Source: Paenibacillus faecis
GTDB taxonomy: Bacteria > Bacillota > Bacilli > Paenibacillales > Paenibacillaceae
Length of the DNA stretch: 64,000 bases
Reading direction: 5' to 3'
Assembly (NCBI RefSeq): GCF_008084145.1
Contig: NZ_VSDO01000003.1
Location: 1-64,000 of the forward strand
The notes below the pieces were generated by a model. It saw nothing but the letters and a program-made list of their open reading frames with translations. It was not told the DNA's origin and did not search any database. The translations under genes and the position numbers were made by a program. Position 1 is the stretch's first letter, and every line of letters starts with the position of its first letter. Positions 1 to 11,109 of this stretch are shown in pieces.

Positions 1-93
1 CCAGGAGCAAGCTCCCGATTAACTCCGCTCGACTTGCATGTATTAGGCACGCCGCCAGCGTTCGTCCTGAGCCAGGATCAAACTCTCCAATAA
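1..93 (-). rRNA. 16S ribosomal RNA, 5' end only (gene runs off the window start)
   Basis: Read on the minus strand, the sequence contains the universal bacterial 27F segment (AGAGTTTGATCCTGGCTCAG) followed by ACGAACGCTGGCGGCGTGCC and TAATACATGCAAGTCGAGCG, the conserved 16S start of Bacillales. The mature 5' end is placed near base 93 from the position of TTATTGGAGAGTTTG. Only about 93 bases of roughly 1,550 are inside the window, so the rest of the operon (23S, 5S, tRNAs) lies beyond base 1. Confidence 0.98.
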
Positions 94-216
94 GGGATGG
101 AAGGATCTACTCACCCAAAAGGGAGTGGCTTTCCATCCGAGTTAAAGCTTATTGAATAAGCTGATAGCTCATTTTGAATCTGACGATTTATAAAAATCAT
201 CTAAATTGACGTGTTT

Positions 217-241
217 CATTTGTTCAGTTTTCAAAGAACTT
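217..241 (-). promoter_or_regulatory. rrn leader boxA-like antitermination segment
   Basis: On the minus strand the leader reads AGTTCTTTGAAAACTGAACA, matching the TTCTTTGAAAACT core typical of Bacillales rRNA leaders, where it serves as a Nus-factor (boxA) site or as part of the 16S processing stem. It lies between the rrn promoter and the mature 16S 5' end. Function is assigned by family resemblance only. Confidence 0.7.
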
Positions 242-293
242 GATTTGTTCGCTAAAAGCAATCTAACAATCAACTTTTGTCGAACAGTATCTT

Positions 294-322
294 ATTATAG
301 CGAAAATCAATTTCGCTGTCAA
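294..322 (-). promoter_or_regulatory. Consensus sigma-A promoter of the rRNA operon
   Basis: On the minus strand a perfect -35 TTGACA (bases 322-317) and a perfect -10 TATAAT (bases 299-294) are separated by exactly 17 bases. The site lies about 200 bases upstream of the 16S mature end and just before the boxA-like leader, as expected for a strong rrn promoter. No second promoter of equal quality was seen up to the preceding terminator. Confidence 0.93.
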
Positions 323-426
323 CTTCTTTTTTTAAAAACGCTAGCTGCTAAACAAGCATTCGTTCGAAGCGACAAATAATAATTTATCACGCCCTTGCTT
401 GGTTGGCAACAGGTATATTTTCCCAT

Positions 427-471
427 CACAAAAAAAGAAGGTCGATCCCGTTTCTACGGAACCAACCTTCT
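427..471 (-). terminator. Rho-independent terminator after the first solute-binding protein gene
   Basis: On the minus strand AGAAGGT and ACCTTCT form the base of a hairpin with further GGTTCCGT/ACGGGATC pairing inside, followed by a run of seven T. It sits just after the stop at 492 and isolates that gene from the rrn promoter. Confidence 0.85.
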
Positions 472-491
472 CATGTTGCTTTTCGGATTAT

Positions 492-1913
492 TTATTTTGC
501 CGCATCGCTTCCGGCAGCCGAACCTTCTTTGGCTTTCTTCGCCTCTTGGTCCTTGACCGCCTTGTCGAGGGTAACCTGAGCCTCTTGTTCTATGACTTTA
601 AGCGCGTCCTCGATGGACTTCTTCTTATTCTCAACCAGGCCAAGTTCCCGATCCATGATCGTTTGATATTGTTGGTAGAACTCCATCGGAATTTTATCGG
701 AGCTGGAATACTGATCCTCCGAAACATTCGGTTTCAACTTATAAAACACATCGAGACTATGACCGTCGTACTCCTTGCTGTAGCCCATGCGGGAGAGCAG
801 ACCGTTATTCATGGATCTCGATTTGACTTTGGCGTAATCTTCCCCATTGATGAATTTGATGAAATCCCATGCCGCATCCGCGTTAGGAGAACCGGCACGG
901 ATCCCGAAGATTTCGCTAAAGTAGATGTTTCGGCTCGTTTCGGGGTTGGTCGGATCAACCGGTCCAGAGACCATCCCAAGTTCAAACGGCTTGTAATCCT
1001 TCATGGCGCTTCTGACTTCCTTCAAGCTCTGAAGCATATAAGGATCGCCTGTAGTAAGCGCAATCCGTCCCATCAAGAACATCTGGCTCTTATAATACTC
1101 TTCCATGGATCCGCCTTGGAATCCGCCGTCTTTCGGGTTGTAAACCGCTCCCGCACTGATGGCGTCCAAAGCCATTTGATAGGCTTTTTTCCAAGAATCC
1201 GTGTTCAATGTCACCTTTAAGGTGTCCGGATTAATGGCGTTCAAACCTTCCGCAGAGGCGATCTGCTGGGCCAATTGACTAAACGTCGTGGAGTAATTCG
1301 TTCCATATCCGTATATCCGGCTTTTCTCATCCCCCTCCGTAGGGAAACGCCGGGCAAGATCGAGAATCTCCTGCCAGGTCATTCCGTCGTGGGGTGGCTC
1401 GACACCGTATTTATTGAATAGATCGGCATTATAGAAAATGGCGTTTGCGTTAAAAGTCGGGCTCAGACCGTACAGCTTGCCGTTGCCCTTTTGCTTCAAC
1501 ATCTCGATCAATGCGGGATAAATCGTTTCGGTATTGTATTTGTCCCGGTCGATCAGCGTGTCCAGTTCCATTAATTTGCCGTCATTGGCCATCTTGCTGT
1601 AAGTTTCGGGATTCAGCATGACAACGTCCGGCTGCTCTTTATCGATAAAGTCCATCATCGCCTTGTTATAATCCTCGACCTGCCCGCCGCTATAGATAGA
1701 TTGCGTATTGACCACTTCAATCTCAACATTAGGATACTGCATCGCAAACATGTCACCATACTGTTGAAAGAAGTAGCTCTCATCAAAAAACATCACTTTC
1801 ATCATGCGCTGCGTCTCCGCCTGCTTGCCCTGTCCCGGGTTACAGCCCGCAATCAGCACCATTATAGCGCTGAGCGCCAGCAATAGGAGCTTGTTCAACT
1901 TGTTACCTTTCAA
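492..1913 (-). CDS. Extracellular solute-binding lipoprotein (sugar ABC transporter type)
   Basis: A 473-residue predicted lipoprotein. It has a short basic N-terminus, a hydrophobic segment and a lipobox (LIAGC) with the lipidated Cys at residue 24, so it should be anchored to the outer face of the membrane. The body resembles family 1 extracellular solute-binding proteins (MalE-like), which deliver sugars or oligosaccharides to ABC importers. Translation starts at TTG, 7 bases after AGGAGG. The C-terminus is a Lys/Glu/Ala-rich charged tail. It is closely similar along its whole length to the next gene (1939-3327), for example in the shared segments YGVEPPHDGMTWQEI and DGGFQGGSMEEYY, so the two are tandem duplicates. 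No permease or ATPase gene is in the window, so the ligand and transporter are unknown. Confidence 0.85.
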   Translation of the reverse strand: MKGNKLNKLLLLALSAIMVLIAGCNPGQGKQAETQRMMKVMFFDESYFFQQYGDMFAMQYPNVEIEVVNTQSIYSGGQVEDYNKAMMDFIDKEQPDVVMLNPETYSKMANDGKLMELDTLIDRDKYNTETIYPALIEMLKQKGNGKLYGLSPTFNANAIFYNADLFNKYGVEPPHDGMTWQEILDLARRFPTEGDEKSRIYGYGTNYSTTFSQLAQQIASAEGLNAINPDTLKVTLNTDSWKKAYQMALDAISAGAVYNPKDGGFQGGSMEEYYKSQMFLMGRIALTTGDPYMLQSLKEVRSAMKDYKPFELGMVSGPVDPTNPETSRNIYFSEIFGIRAGSPNADAAWDFIKFINGEDYAKVKSRSMNNGLLSRMGYSKEYDGHSLDVFYKLKPNVSEDQYSSSDKIPMEFYQQYQTIMDRELGLVENKKKSIEDALKVIEQEAQVTLDKAVKDQEAKKAKEGSAAGSDAAK

Positions 1914-1938
1914 GGTATACCCTCCTCATATTCTTCGA

Positions 1939-3327
1939 TTAATTAGTTTCCGCGTCCTTCTTGTCCTTCTTATCCTTCAGCGCCTTATCCAACTGAGCCT
2001 GTGCTTCCTGCTCAATGGTTTTCAAGGCTTCATCCACGGATTTGCTCTTCTTCTCAAGCAGTCCGGTCTCCCGCGAGAGAATAGAATAGTATTGCTCGTA
2101 GAACGCCGAAGGGATCTCGTCTTCCGACGATAAAAGGTTGCTCTCTGAACTCGGCTTCAGCTTATAAAAAGCATCCAGGTTGACACCCTCGAATTCTTTC
2201 ACACTGCCCATCCGGGTGAGCATCCCTTCATTCAACGTTCTGGACTTAATTTTGGCGTATTCCTCGCCGTGTACAAATTTCATGAAGTCCCATGCCGCTT
2301 CAACATTCGGCGTATTCGCCCGGATCGATAAAACGCGGCCAAAATAGATTTCCCGCGATTCATCCGGTTTGGCCGGATCCACCGGGCCCGCAACGATGCC
2401 CAGTTGGAACGGTTTGTAATCCTTTAACCGGGTTTTGACGTCCCTCAGGTTCTGAAGAAAATAAGACCCGTCCGTAGTCATCGCCATGCGTCCCATCAGA
2501 AAAGGTTGGCTATTATAATACTCTTCCATCGATCCACCTTGAAAGCCCCCGTCCTGCGGGTTGTATATCGCTTTGGATTCGATGGCATCCAGTGCGAGTT
2601 GATAAGCTTGTTTCCAACCTTCCGTATTTATAGTAACTTTCCGGGTTTTCGGGTCCACTTCTTTAATTCCATGGGTACTTGCGATCATGGACGCCAGGTC
2701 CTGAAGCTGATAACCGAAATTCGAGCCGAAACCATAGACCCGGCTTTTCTCGTCCCCATCGGTCGGGAAACGGCGGGCGGTATCGATAATCTCCTGCCAG
2801 GTCATCCCGTCATGCGGCGGCTCGACCCCGTATTTCGCAAACAGATCCGCATTATAGTAAATCACGTTCGCATAAAAGTAAGGGGACAGTCCATAGAGCT
2901 TGCCGCCGCCTCGTTCCTTTAACATCTCCAGCATCCCTGGAAGGAACGAGGACGTGTCAAATTTGTCACGGTCGATCAACGTCTGCAAATCCATCAAAAG
3001 CCCCTCGGAAGCCAGGATACTGTAGCTGTCTTTATCCAGCATCAAAACATCGGGCTGCTCCTTGTCCAGAAGCTCCTTCAGCGCTTTTTTCGTATCCTTC
3101 TCTTCCGCGTCATAGACGCTTTGCATGCTTACGACTTCAATGTTCACATTCGGATATCTCATGGCAAACAAATCGCCGTAGGTTTGATAGAAATACCCCT
3201 CATCTCCAAACAAAACCTTGAGCGTACGCTGCTCATTTTCCGCTTTGGTTCCCGTCTTCGCGCAGCCTGCAGCGAGCAAGCAAACGATGAACAGGATCAG
3301 CGGCTTATGTAGCTTTCGAAAAATCAT
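1939..3327 (-). CDS. Extracellular solute-binding lipoprotein, paralogue of the neighbouring gene
   Basis: About 462 residues. The open frame extends further upstream, but that extension would read through a terminator and has no ribosome binding site. The ATG at 3327 lies 5 bases after AGGGGG and leads directly into a lipoprotein signal (LAAGC, Cys at residue 22), so that start is preferred; the ATG at 3330 is too close to the same site. The body is a family 1 solute-binding fold with conserved blocks shared with the adjacent paralogue, and ends in a Lys/Asp-rich tail (KALKDKKDKKDAETN). It is probably co-transcribed with the downstream paralogue, with a gap of about 25 bases. The ligand is unknown and no permease genes accompany it here. 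Confidence 0.84.
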   Translation of the reverse strand: MIFRKLHKPLILFIVCLLAAGCAKTGTKAENEQRTLKVLFGDEGYFYQTYGDLFAMRYPNVNIEVVSMQSVYDAEEKDTKKALKELLDKEQPDVLMLDKDSYSILASEGLLMDLQTLIDRDKFDTSSFLPGMLEMLKERGGGKLYGLSPYFYANVIYYNADLFAKYGVEPPHDGMTWQEIIDTARRFPTDGDEKSRVYGFGSNFGYQLQDLASMIASTHGIKEVDPKTRKVTINTEGWKQAYQLALDAIESKAIYNPQDGGFQGGSMEEYYNSQPFLMGRMAMTTDGSYFLQNLRDVKTRLKDYKPFQLGIVAGPVDPAKPDESREIYFGRVLSIRANTPNVEAAWDFMKFVHGEEYAKIKSRTLNEGMLTRMGSVKEFEGVNLDAFYKLKPSSESNLLSSEDEIPSAFYEQYYSILSRETGLLEKKSKSVDEALKTIEQEAQAQLDKALKDKKDKKDAETN

Positions 3328-3441
3328 CATTACCCCCTGTATAATAGATTCGAAATAATAACATTCCATCCTTATAACGTTTGAAAGGAAATGAAAGTTA
3401 CACTTTTCGTATAATTTTTCCATTAGTATTAAAATGGCATT

Positions 3442-3470
3442 AAAAAATCCCCCGCCACGGAAGCAGGGGA
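3442..3470 (-). terminator. Terminator after the small peptide ORF
   Basis: On the minus strand TCCCCTGC and GCGGGGGA pair around a 7-base loop (one G-T pair) and are followed by six T. It separates the radical SAM/peptide unit from the solute-binding protein genes, arguing that the 27-residue ORF is the last gene of its transcript. Confidence 0.8.
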
Positions 3471-3493
3471 CAAGGAACATCCGAAATGGAATA

Positions 3494-3577
3494 TTAGCTT
3501 AAATTGCCGGGCACCGACTTCGAAACCCGGCCCGTTTTGACCAACGCAGGCGCGGCTGCAGGGCGGATAATTTTCAC
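3494..3577 (-). CDS. Small peptide (27 residues), candidate precursor of the adjacent radical SAM maturase
   Basis: A short ORF starting at GTG, placed 7 bases after AAAGGAGGTGA, which matches the 16S anti-Shine-Dalgarno over 11 bases. The product begins MKIIRPAAAPALV and ends SKSVPGNLS. It has no Cys, Trp, Tyr or Phe; it is basic at the N-terminus, Ala/Pro-rich at residues 6-11 and Ser/Thr/Lys/Gly-rich afterwards. It starts 50 bases after the radical SAM/SPASM gene and a terminator follows within 24 bases of its stop, so both lie in one unit. Seen: strong initiation signal, gene order, own terminator. Inferred: it is the substrate of the maturase. The lack of Cys rules out a sactipeptide or ranthipeptide thioether; the lack of aromatic residues argues against cyclophane or streptide chemistry. 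I know no family that matches it. Confidence 0.6.
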   Translation of the reverse strand: MKIIRPAAAPALVKTGRVSKSVPGNLS

Positions 3578-3627
3578 GGCTCTCACCTCCTTTACAAGCT
3601 TCCCGGTATATCCGCTTCGCATCGCGG

Positions 3628-5010
3628 TTACTTCATGAAGCTGGCCTGCTTGCTTTCGTTCTGCAGCCAGACGGTGCGCAGCGTCTGTTTGATCTGCCTC
3701 TTCTCATAAGAGCAGGGCCGCTGACCGGTCCGCATCCGATAGAGCGGACAGTGATTGCCCTGGCAAGCCGGGCGAAAGAAGCAGGCGCGGCAGTTTTCGT
3801 CGTGTTCCTCCCCCGAGGTCGTCCACAGCGCCAGCTTATCGTTATCCAGCTCCAGCGTGCCGTCCCGATATATCCGCCCGAGCCGGTTGTTATCCTGCTC
3901 CAGCGCGACGGAGCATTTATACAGCACACCGTCGGAACCGACGACGAATGAATTCGGCTTGGCCGCGTAGCATATGGCCCCGGTCGGCAGCAAAATATCG
4001 GAGATGAACGAACTGATGTGCAGCCCTTCGGCGATGGCCATTTCGTTGAACTCCCATATTTTATGGTCCTTGGTGTGCTCGTCGCACACCGGAAGATTCA
4101 GATCGTTCTCTCCCCCCATACAGCCGACGGGACGAAAGTAAACTTTAAACCGCGGATCGTCCGCAAACAAATCGCGCAGCACCGGAATAAAGCCGGCAAC
4201 GGCCTCAAGATTGCTGTTGTCAAAATTAACGCGAAGATTGATCTCAAAGGGGCGGTCGACGTCTTTCAACGAAAGCAGGTTGTTCACGATCGTACGATAC
4301 GTTCCGCCTCCGCCATGCAGCCCTCTGCGCTTGTTATGAACCTCTTCCTCCCCGTCCAGCGTGACCATAAATCGCCCGACATGCAAATCCAGCAGTTGAT
4401 TTAACCGTTCGCGCGTCAAAAAATACCCGTTGGTGGACATCTCGGCCTCATAAACCACATCATTCGCTTCGCAAGACGCGATAAAGGAACGCGACAGCCT
4501 TTCGATGAGATGCGGCACCAACAGCGGCTCACCGCCATGCCAGCTGATCGTAAGCCGGTTCAGCGTTTTGCTCCGGGATGCGATATAAGCCTCCAGGCCC
4601 TCCATCACTTCCTGGCGCATCGCCCCTCTCGGAAAAGACTCATAACAATAGGTACAGCGGAAGTTACAGGCTTCGGTTGCCAAAAGAACCAGGTGCATCG
4701 TATCGGCCGCATGCAGGGATTGATGCAGAAACAAGGCTCTGCGCAGCTCATCCGTGTCCTCCCTGACCAGAAATCCCTGCTCTACGAGCAGCGGATGCAG
4801 ATCCGCAGCAGCGCCGGATGGGGGTTCGCCCGGCCGGAGGCATAGCATCAACGCCGCTCTCTCCTCCGCGGAAAAGGAGGCTACCGCCCCGGTATAACTG
4901 TTGTAAAGCACCACTCCTCCGTCATCGCTTTCACTTTGCGCATTAAACCGCGAAGGCTTCCATCCGAGTCCGTTTCCCATCAAGAACATCCCCATCCTTT
5001 TCATCTTCAT
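3628..5010 (-). CDS. Radical SAM/SPASM domain protein, probable peptide maturase
   Basis: A 460-residue protein. Residues 30-100 look like the N-terminal winged-helix-like segment found in many peptide-modifying radical SAM enzymes. The radical SAM core follows, with the [4Fe-4S] CxxxCxxC motif at Cys115, Cys119 and Cys122. The C-terminal SPASM region has Cys347, Cys366, Cys407, Cys410, Cys416, Cys421 and Cys433, enough to bind two auxiliary clusters. Proteins of this type modify ribosomal peptides or enzymes post-translationally. A 27-residue ORF with a very strong ribosome binding site lies immediately downstream. Nothing in the sequence tells which bond is made. Start: the ATG at 5010 has no clear ribosome binding site; internal Met codons at residues 3, 6, 8 and 11 are alternatives. 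No dedicated transporter or protease gene is adjacent. Confidence 0.85.
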   Translation of the reverse strand: MKMKRMGMFLMGNGLGWKPSRFNAQSESDDGGVVLYNSYTGAVASFSAEERAALMLCLRPGEPPSGAAADLHPLLVEQGFLVREDTDELRRALFLHQSLHAADTMHLVLLATEACNFRCTYCYESFPRGAMRQEVMEGLEAYIASRSKTLNRLTISWHGGEPLLVPHLIERLSRSFIASCEANDVVYEAEMSTNGYFLTRERLNQLLDLHVGRFMVTLDGEEEVHNKRRGLHGGGGTYRTIVNNLLSLKDVDRPFEINLRVNFDNSNLEAVAGFIPVLRDLFADDPRFKVYFRPVGCMGGENDLNLPVCDEHTKDHKIWEFNEMAIAEGLHISSFISDILLPTGAICYAAKPNSFVVGSDGVLYKCSVALEQDNNRLGRIYRDGTLELDNDKLALWTTSGEEHDENCRACFFRPACQGNHCPLYRMRTGQRPCSYEKRQIKQTLRTVWLQNESKQASFMK

Positions 5011-5114
5011 TTCAAAGGAAGACTCGCCGGCTCCCCTGATCTACTCATCATGAAAGGAAATAGGCCGATGGTTCAATGACCCGCATCACTTCGCGGCAAT
5101 AAACTTTGACGGCG

Positions 5115-5165
5115 CAAAAAAATCCCGGGCCATCGGCGCACTTGAATGCACCGTTTCCCGGGATT
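5115..5165 (-). terminator. Terminator of the pcrB-pcrA-ligA unit
   Basis: On the minus strand AATCCCGGG and CCCGGGATT form a perfect 9-base stem around an AC-rich loop, followed by a T run. It lies about 20 bases after the ligA stop. Confidence 0.9.
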
Positions 5166-5185
5166 ACCTCACTCTTTAACAAGAG

Positions 5186-7258
<2,073 letters not shown>

Positions 7259-7290
7259 TCAGGGGCCCTCCGCGTATTGATGACGGCTCC

Positions 7291-9633
7291 TTAGCCCTCG
7301 GTCACCTTCGTGATCGGGGCAAAGCTGGCGAGCAGGCGCTTCAAACCGATCGGTGCCGGAAAAGCGATCGTCAGCTCCGTATTATTGCCGGAGCCGGTGA
7401 TCGACACGATGGTGCCGACGCCCCATTTGCCGTGCGACACTTTGTCGCCGGCCTGGAATTCGCCGGGGTCGGTCGACCCCGGCGGCTTGGCCATGGCGGA
7501 CGACCCGGAGGCGCCCACCGTCATGGTCACGCCGCTGCGGCCGCCCGCAGCCGGCCGCGAGCCGGGGACTTCGGCCGCGCCGCGGTGGCCGAAGTTGCTT
7601 CCGCCGCCGCCGAAGCCGCGGCCGCTGTACGCGCCGCCGATTCCCGCCCCCCGGCGGTACCGATCGCGCGCGATGCCCGTATCTTCCTTGAGTTCCTCCG
7701 GAATCTCATCCAGAAACCGCGAAGGCGGGTTGGCGGTGGTCCGGCCGAACAAGGTGCGCATCTGGGCGCAGGACAGGAACAGCTTCTCTTCGGCACGGGT
7801 AATGCCGACATAAGCCAGCCTGCGCTCCTCCTCCAGCTCCTCGTTGTCGAGGAAAGCCCGGCTGTGCGGGAACACGCCTTCTTCCATCCCGACGATGAAC
7901 ACGACCGGAAACTCCAGGCCTTTGGCGCTGTGCATCGTCATCAGCACGACCGCGTCGTCGTTCTGTTTCTCGGCGTCACTGTTATCGTTCATGCTGTCGA
8001 TATCGGCGATCAGCGCGAGGTCGGTCAGGAAAGAAACGAGCGACTTGTCTTCATTATTATTCTCAAATTCCATCGTTACCGACAGGAATTCATCAATATT
8101 TTCGAGGCGGGACCGCGATTCGATCGTATTCTCGTTCTGCAGCTCCAGCCGATACTGCGTCATTTCCAGCAATTTCTCGGTCAGCTCGGTGACGGAGAGA
8201 TACTCGACCATTTGATGCAGCGCCGCAATCATATCGTAAAACTCGACCAGCGCGTTGCGGGTCCGCCCCGCGATGCCGAGATCGTCGACCGTCTCCAGCA
8301 CGCGGAAGATGGATACTCCCCGCTGTGCCGCCGCGTCGGCCAGTTTGCCGACCGTCGTATCGCCGATGCCTCTTTTGGGCACATTAATGATCCGGGTTAA
8401 GCTGATATCATCGTCAGGGTTGGACAGCAGCCGCAGGTAAGCGAGCAGGTCCTTGATTTCTTTGCGGTCGTAGAACTTGATGCCCCCGACAATCTGGTAA
8501 GGGATATCCGATTTGATGAGAATTTCCTCGATGACCCGGGATTGCGCGTTGGTCCGGTAGAGGATGGCGTGGTCGCGGTATTTTTTGCCGGCCTTGATGT
8601 TGTTGGATATCTCCGACGTGACAAAATACCCTTCATCATGCTCCGAATCCGCCCGGTAGACCTTGATCTTGTCGCCCTCGCCCTTGTCGGTCCACAGCTT
8701 CTTCGGCTTCCGTCCCGTGTTCCGCCCGATCACCCCGTTGGCCGCGTTCAGAATCGTCGCGGTGGAACGGTAGTTCTGTTCGAGCATGATCGTCGTCGCT
8801 TCCGGATAATCCTGCTCGAAATTGAGGATATTGGTGATATCCGCCCCGCGCCAGCGGTAAATCGACTGGTCGCTGTCCCCGACGACGCAGATGCGGTGAT
8901 GTTTGTCGGCCAGCATCCGGCACAGCATATATTGCGCCCGGTTGGTATCCTGGTATTCGTCGACGTGGATGTACTGAAATTTTTTCTGATAAAAATCCAG
9001 CACCTCCGGCGTTTCCTTAAACAGCTCGATCGTCTTCATGATCAAATCGTCGAAGTCGAGGGAGTTGTTGCTGCGGAGCCGCTTTTGATACATCGTGTAG
9101 ACTTTGGCGACGATTCCTTCGAAAAAGTCCCCGATCTTCTGTTCATACTGCTGCGGTGTGATAAGTTCGTTCTTCGCGGTGCTGATCATCGATTGAACGG
9201 CCTTCGGCTCGAACTTCTTCGTGTCGATGTTCAGTTCTTTCATAATGTTGCGGATAACGGAGAGCTGGTCGGTCGAGTCCAGAATGGAAAAATTCGACGT
9301 AAACCCGATGCGCTCGATATCGCGCCGCAAGATGCGCACGCACATGGAGTGGAAGGTGGACACCCAGATGTCCCGGCCCTCCGCGCCGCCGACGAGGCGG
9401 GATACGCGGTCCTGCATCTCGCGCGCGGCCTTGTTGGTAAAGGTGATCGCCAGAATGGCCCAAGGCGGCGCCTTGCGGGTGGCGATCAGGTAGGCGATGC
9501 GGTGCGTCAGCACGCGCGTCTTGCCGCTGCCCGCGCCGGCCATGATCAGCAGCGGCCCTTCCGTCGTGACGACGGCTTCCCGCTGCTGCGGGTTCAGACG
9601 GGCGACCGCCTCTTGTATGTTAACAGGTTGCAT
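7291..9633 (-). CDS. pcrA: ATP-dependent DNA helicase PcrA (UvrD/Rep superfamily 1)
   Basis: About 780 residues with the superfamily 1A helicase motifs: Walker A GAGSGKT, Walker B region DEYQDTN, motif [13 protein letters not shown] and motif [14 protein letters not shown]. The C-terminus has a Gly/Arg/Ser-rich linker ([17 protein letters not shown]) and the Tudor-like module ([20 protein letters not shown]) that contacts RNA polymerase in PcrA/UvrD. The start is set at the ATG at 9633, 10 bases after AAAGGAG; the ATG at 9642 is only one base from that site. The order pcrB-pcrA-ligA is the usual one in Bacillales. A dispersed repeat fills the 460-base gap upstream to pcrB. Confidence 0.96.
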   Translation of the reverse strand: MQPVNIQEAVARLNPQQREAVVTTEGPLLIMAGAGSGKTRVLTHRIAYLIATRKAPPWAILAITFTNKAAREMQDRVSRLVGGAEGRDIWVSTFHSMCVRILRRDIERIGFTSNFSILDSTDQLSVIRNIMKELNIDTKKFEPKAVQSMISTAKNELITPQQYEQKIGDFFEGIVAKVYTMYQKRLRSNNSLDFDDLIMKTIELFKETPEVLDFYQKKFQYIHVDEYQDTNRAQYMLCRMLADKHHRICVVGDSDQSIYRWRGADITNILNFEQDYPEATTIMLEQNYRSTATILNAANGVIGRNTGRKPKKLWTDKGEGDKIKVYRADSEHDEGYFVTSEISNNIKAGKKYRDHAILYRTNAQSRVIEEILIKSDIPYQIVGGIKFYDRKEIKDLLAYLRLLSNPDDDISLTRIINVPKRGIGDTTVGKLADAAAQRGVSIFRVLETVDDLGIAGRTRNALVEFYDMIAALHQMVEYLSVTELTEKLLEMTQYRLELQNENTIESRSRLENIDEFLSVTMEFENNNEDKSLVSFLTDLALIADIDSMNDNSDAEKQNDDAVVLMTMHSAKGLEFPVVFIVGMEEGVFPHSRAFLDNEELEEERRLAYVGITRAEEKLFLSCAQMRTLFGRTTANPPSRFLDEIPEELKEDTGIARDRYRRGAGIGGAYSGRGFGGGGSNFGHRGAAEVPGSRPAAGGRSGVTMTVGASGSSAMAKPPGSTDPGEFQAGDKVSHGKWGVGTIVSITGSGNNTELTIAFPAPIGLKRLLASFAPITKVTEG

Positions 9634-9740
9634 AGAAATCATGCTCCTTTCTTAATATCGCTTCAACTGTCCAACCCAAGGTAAGGTCAGGGATCGGAGA
9701 AGGGATCCGATCTCAGGCGCTTGAGCCTTTTGCAGACATT

Positions 9741-10055
9741 TAACGGCCTTTTGGGCCGTTATTGCGGCCGAACCTGGGATGATACCCCCACCGCGGAATA
9801 ACAGTCTTTTAGGCCGTTATTTGGGCCAGATTCGGCTCCAAGGGCAAAATAGAGGTCAAAAAGGGCCTTATTTACTTTGGGCGGACCCCAAATCAGGGTT
9901 TGGAGCGCTTTTTTCCAAAAATAAGAGCCTAAACAGCCGCTATTCGGTTCCGATGAGCCAAATTCGACAAAATAGCGCCTTAAAAGTCCCTTATTCACCT
10001 ACCCTATCTCAAACGGAGTTGGCCGCTATCCAATTTGCTCGTGTAATGCAACGCT
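9741..10055 (+). repeat. Dispersed hairpin-rich intergenic repeat, copy 1
   Basis: Between pcrB and pcrA. It is a string of imperfect palindromes of the form AATAACGGCC-spacer-GGCCGTTATT: 9741-9761 (perfect 8-base stem), 9797-9822, 9848-9872, 9919-9943 and about 9970-9995. From about 9825 to 10055 it runs in parallel with copy 2 (52800-53046), including TTCCAAAAATAAGAGCCT and AATTCGACAAAATAGCGCCT, and both end at ATGCAACGCTAG. No coding capacity or transposase is present. The name and family are unknown to me; it may be a mobile-element relic, a palindromic repeat family or a structured RNA. Confidence 0.85.
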
Positions 10056-10107
10056 AGCGCCCTAATTTCTCCTATTTTCCCACCTCGGGCCCCAGAACAA
10101 GGTTCTG

Positions 10108-10824
10108 TCAAACTTCTTCGTTTATCATTCGCCGCTCTTGCACCGCCTTCACCGTTTCAAGCGCCCGGTCGAGATCGGTGTACACCGCGTTGCCGACGAC
10201 GATGGTGTCGCTGACCGCGGCCGCCCGCCGGGCCGACTCCGCGTCCGCGATGCCGCCGCCGTAAAACAGGCGGGCTTCCCCGAGCGAGCGGCGGACGTCC
10301 GCCACCAGCTCGAGATCCCCGAACGTGCCGCTGTACTCCACGTACACGATCGGCAGGCGGAGCAGTTTATCCGCGACCTCCGCGTAGGCGGCGGCCTGAG
10401 CGGCCTCCAGCCGCGTATCCGCGGACGTGATCCGGGCTACGGTCGAATCGGGGTTCAGCACGATGTAGCCTTCGGGCACAAGCATGTCCCACGGGATCAT
10501 GTAGCCGAACCGCTCCACCGCCCGGGCATGCTGCCCGATCAGCCAGTCGCTCTGCCCCGTGTTCAGCACCATCGGAATCAGGTACAGGTCGAACCCCGGC
10601 ACGACGGCCTCCAGGGCGGAAACCTCGAGCACGCAGGGGAGCTCATATTGACGAATCCGGGACAGAAGGTCCACGGTATTGTCATAGGTCACTCCGCTGG
10701 ACCCCCCTACCATGATCGCGTCGCTCCCGGACAAGCAGACCGCCTCCAACGCTTCGTCCGTCAATATCCGATCCGGGTCCAATTTAAAAACATGCCGCCA
10801 GTTTTGCCAATTTTGCCGCTGCAT
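10108..10824 (-). CDS. pcrB: Heptaprenylglyceryl phosphate synthase PcrB
   Basis: About 238 residues of a TIM-barrel prenyltransferase. Visible family blocks are KLDPDR near the N-terminus, the phosphate-binding loop segment MVGGSSGVTYDN, YVEYSGTFGD and FYGGGIADAESA. PcrB joins heptaprenyl diphosphate to sn-glycerol 1-phosphate, producing an archaeal-type ether lipid precursor known in Bacillales. The frame also has an upstream TTG at 10842, but GGAAAGG sits only one base before it; the ATG at 10824 follows GGGGTG at workable spacing and is preferred. A consensus-like promoter lies upstream at 10955-10983. The gene heads the pcrB-pcrA-ligA unit. Confidence 0.93.
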   Translation of the reverse strand: MQRQNWQNWRHVFKLDPDRILTDEALEAVCLSGSDAIMVGGSSGVTYDNTVDLLSRIRQYELPCVLEVSALEAVVPGFDLYLIPMVLNTGQSDWLIGQHARAVERFGYMIPWDMLVPEGYIVLNPDSTVARITSADTRLEAAQAAAYAEVADKLLRLPIVYVEYSGTFGDLELVADVRRSLGEARLFYGGGIADAESARRAAAVSDTIVVGNAVYTDLDRALETVKAVQERRMINEEV

Positions 10825-10954
10825 GAACACCCCATCCACCAAGCCTTTCCAACCGATTCAGCTCCCTATATGGTCGCGAAAAACGGGGCCTCTTTCCCGC
10901 CCCGCATCCAGTTTATGCCGCTTTTTTCACAGTACTGTATATCATAACATTTCT

Positions 10955-10983
10955 AGTCTAAGTTACCCCGGGGGGACTGTCAA
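10955..10983 (-). promoter_or_regulatory. Sigma-A promoter for pcrB (and likely pcrA, ligA)
   Basis: On the minus strand a perfect -35 TTGACA (10983-10978) is 17 bases from TAGACT (10960-10955), which matches four of six -10 positions. It lies about 130 bases before the pcrB start. Confidence 0.65.
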
Positions 10984-11109
10984 TGTTCGCATCGGAGGCG
11001 AACAAAAAAAGTTGGCCTCTTCCGGGTGATTCGATTCTATGGTCGGTTGACGGGCCAATTCCCCTTTTAATAAACTGGTCATAGTTCACAAAGATAAGAG
11101 GGGGATTAT

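Noticed and set aside
3331..3480. N-terminal 51-codon extension of the second solute-binding protein
   Set aside because: It would translate through a terminator hairpin and lacks an initiation signal; the lipoprotein signal begins at 3327.
5007..5051. 14-codon ORF (ATGATG start) whose stop overlaps the radical SAM start codon
   Set aside because: No Shine-Dalgarno sequence precedes it and the length is too short to judge; translational coupling is possible but unsupported.
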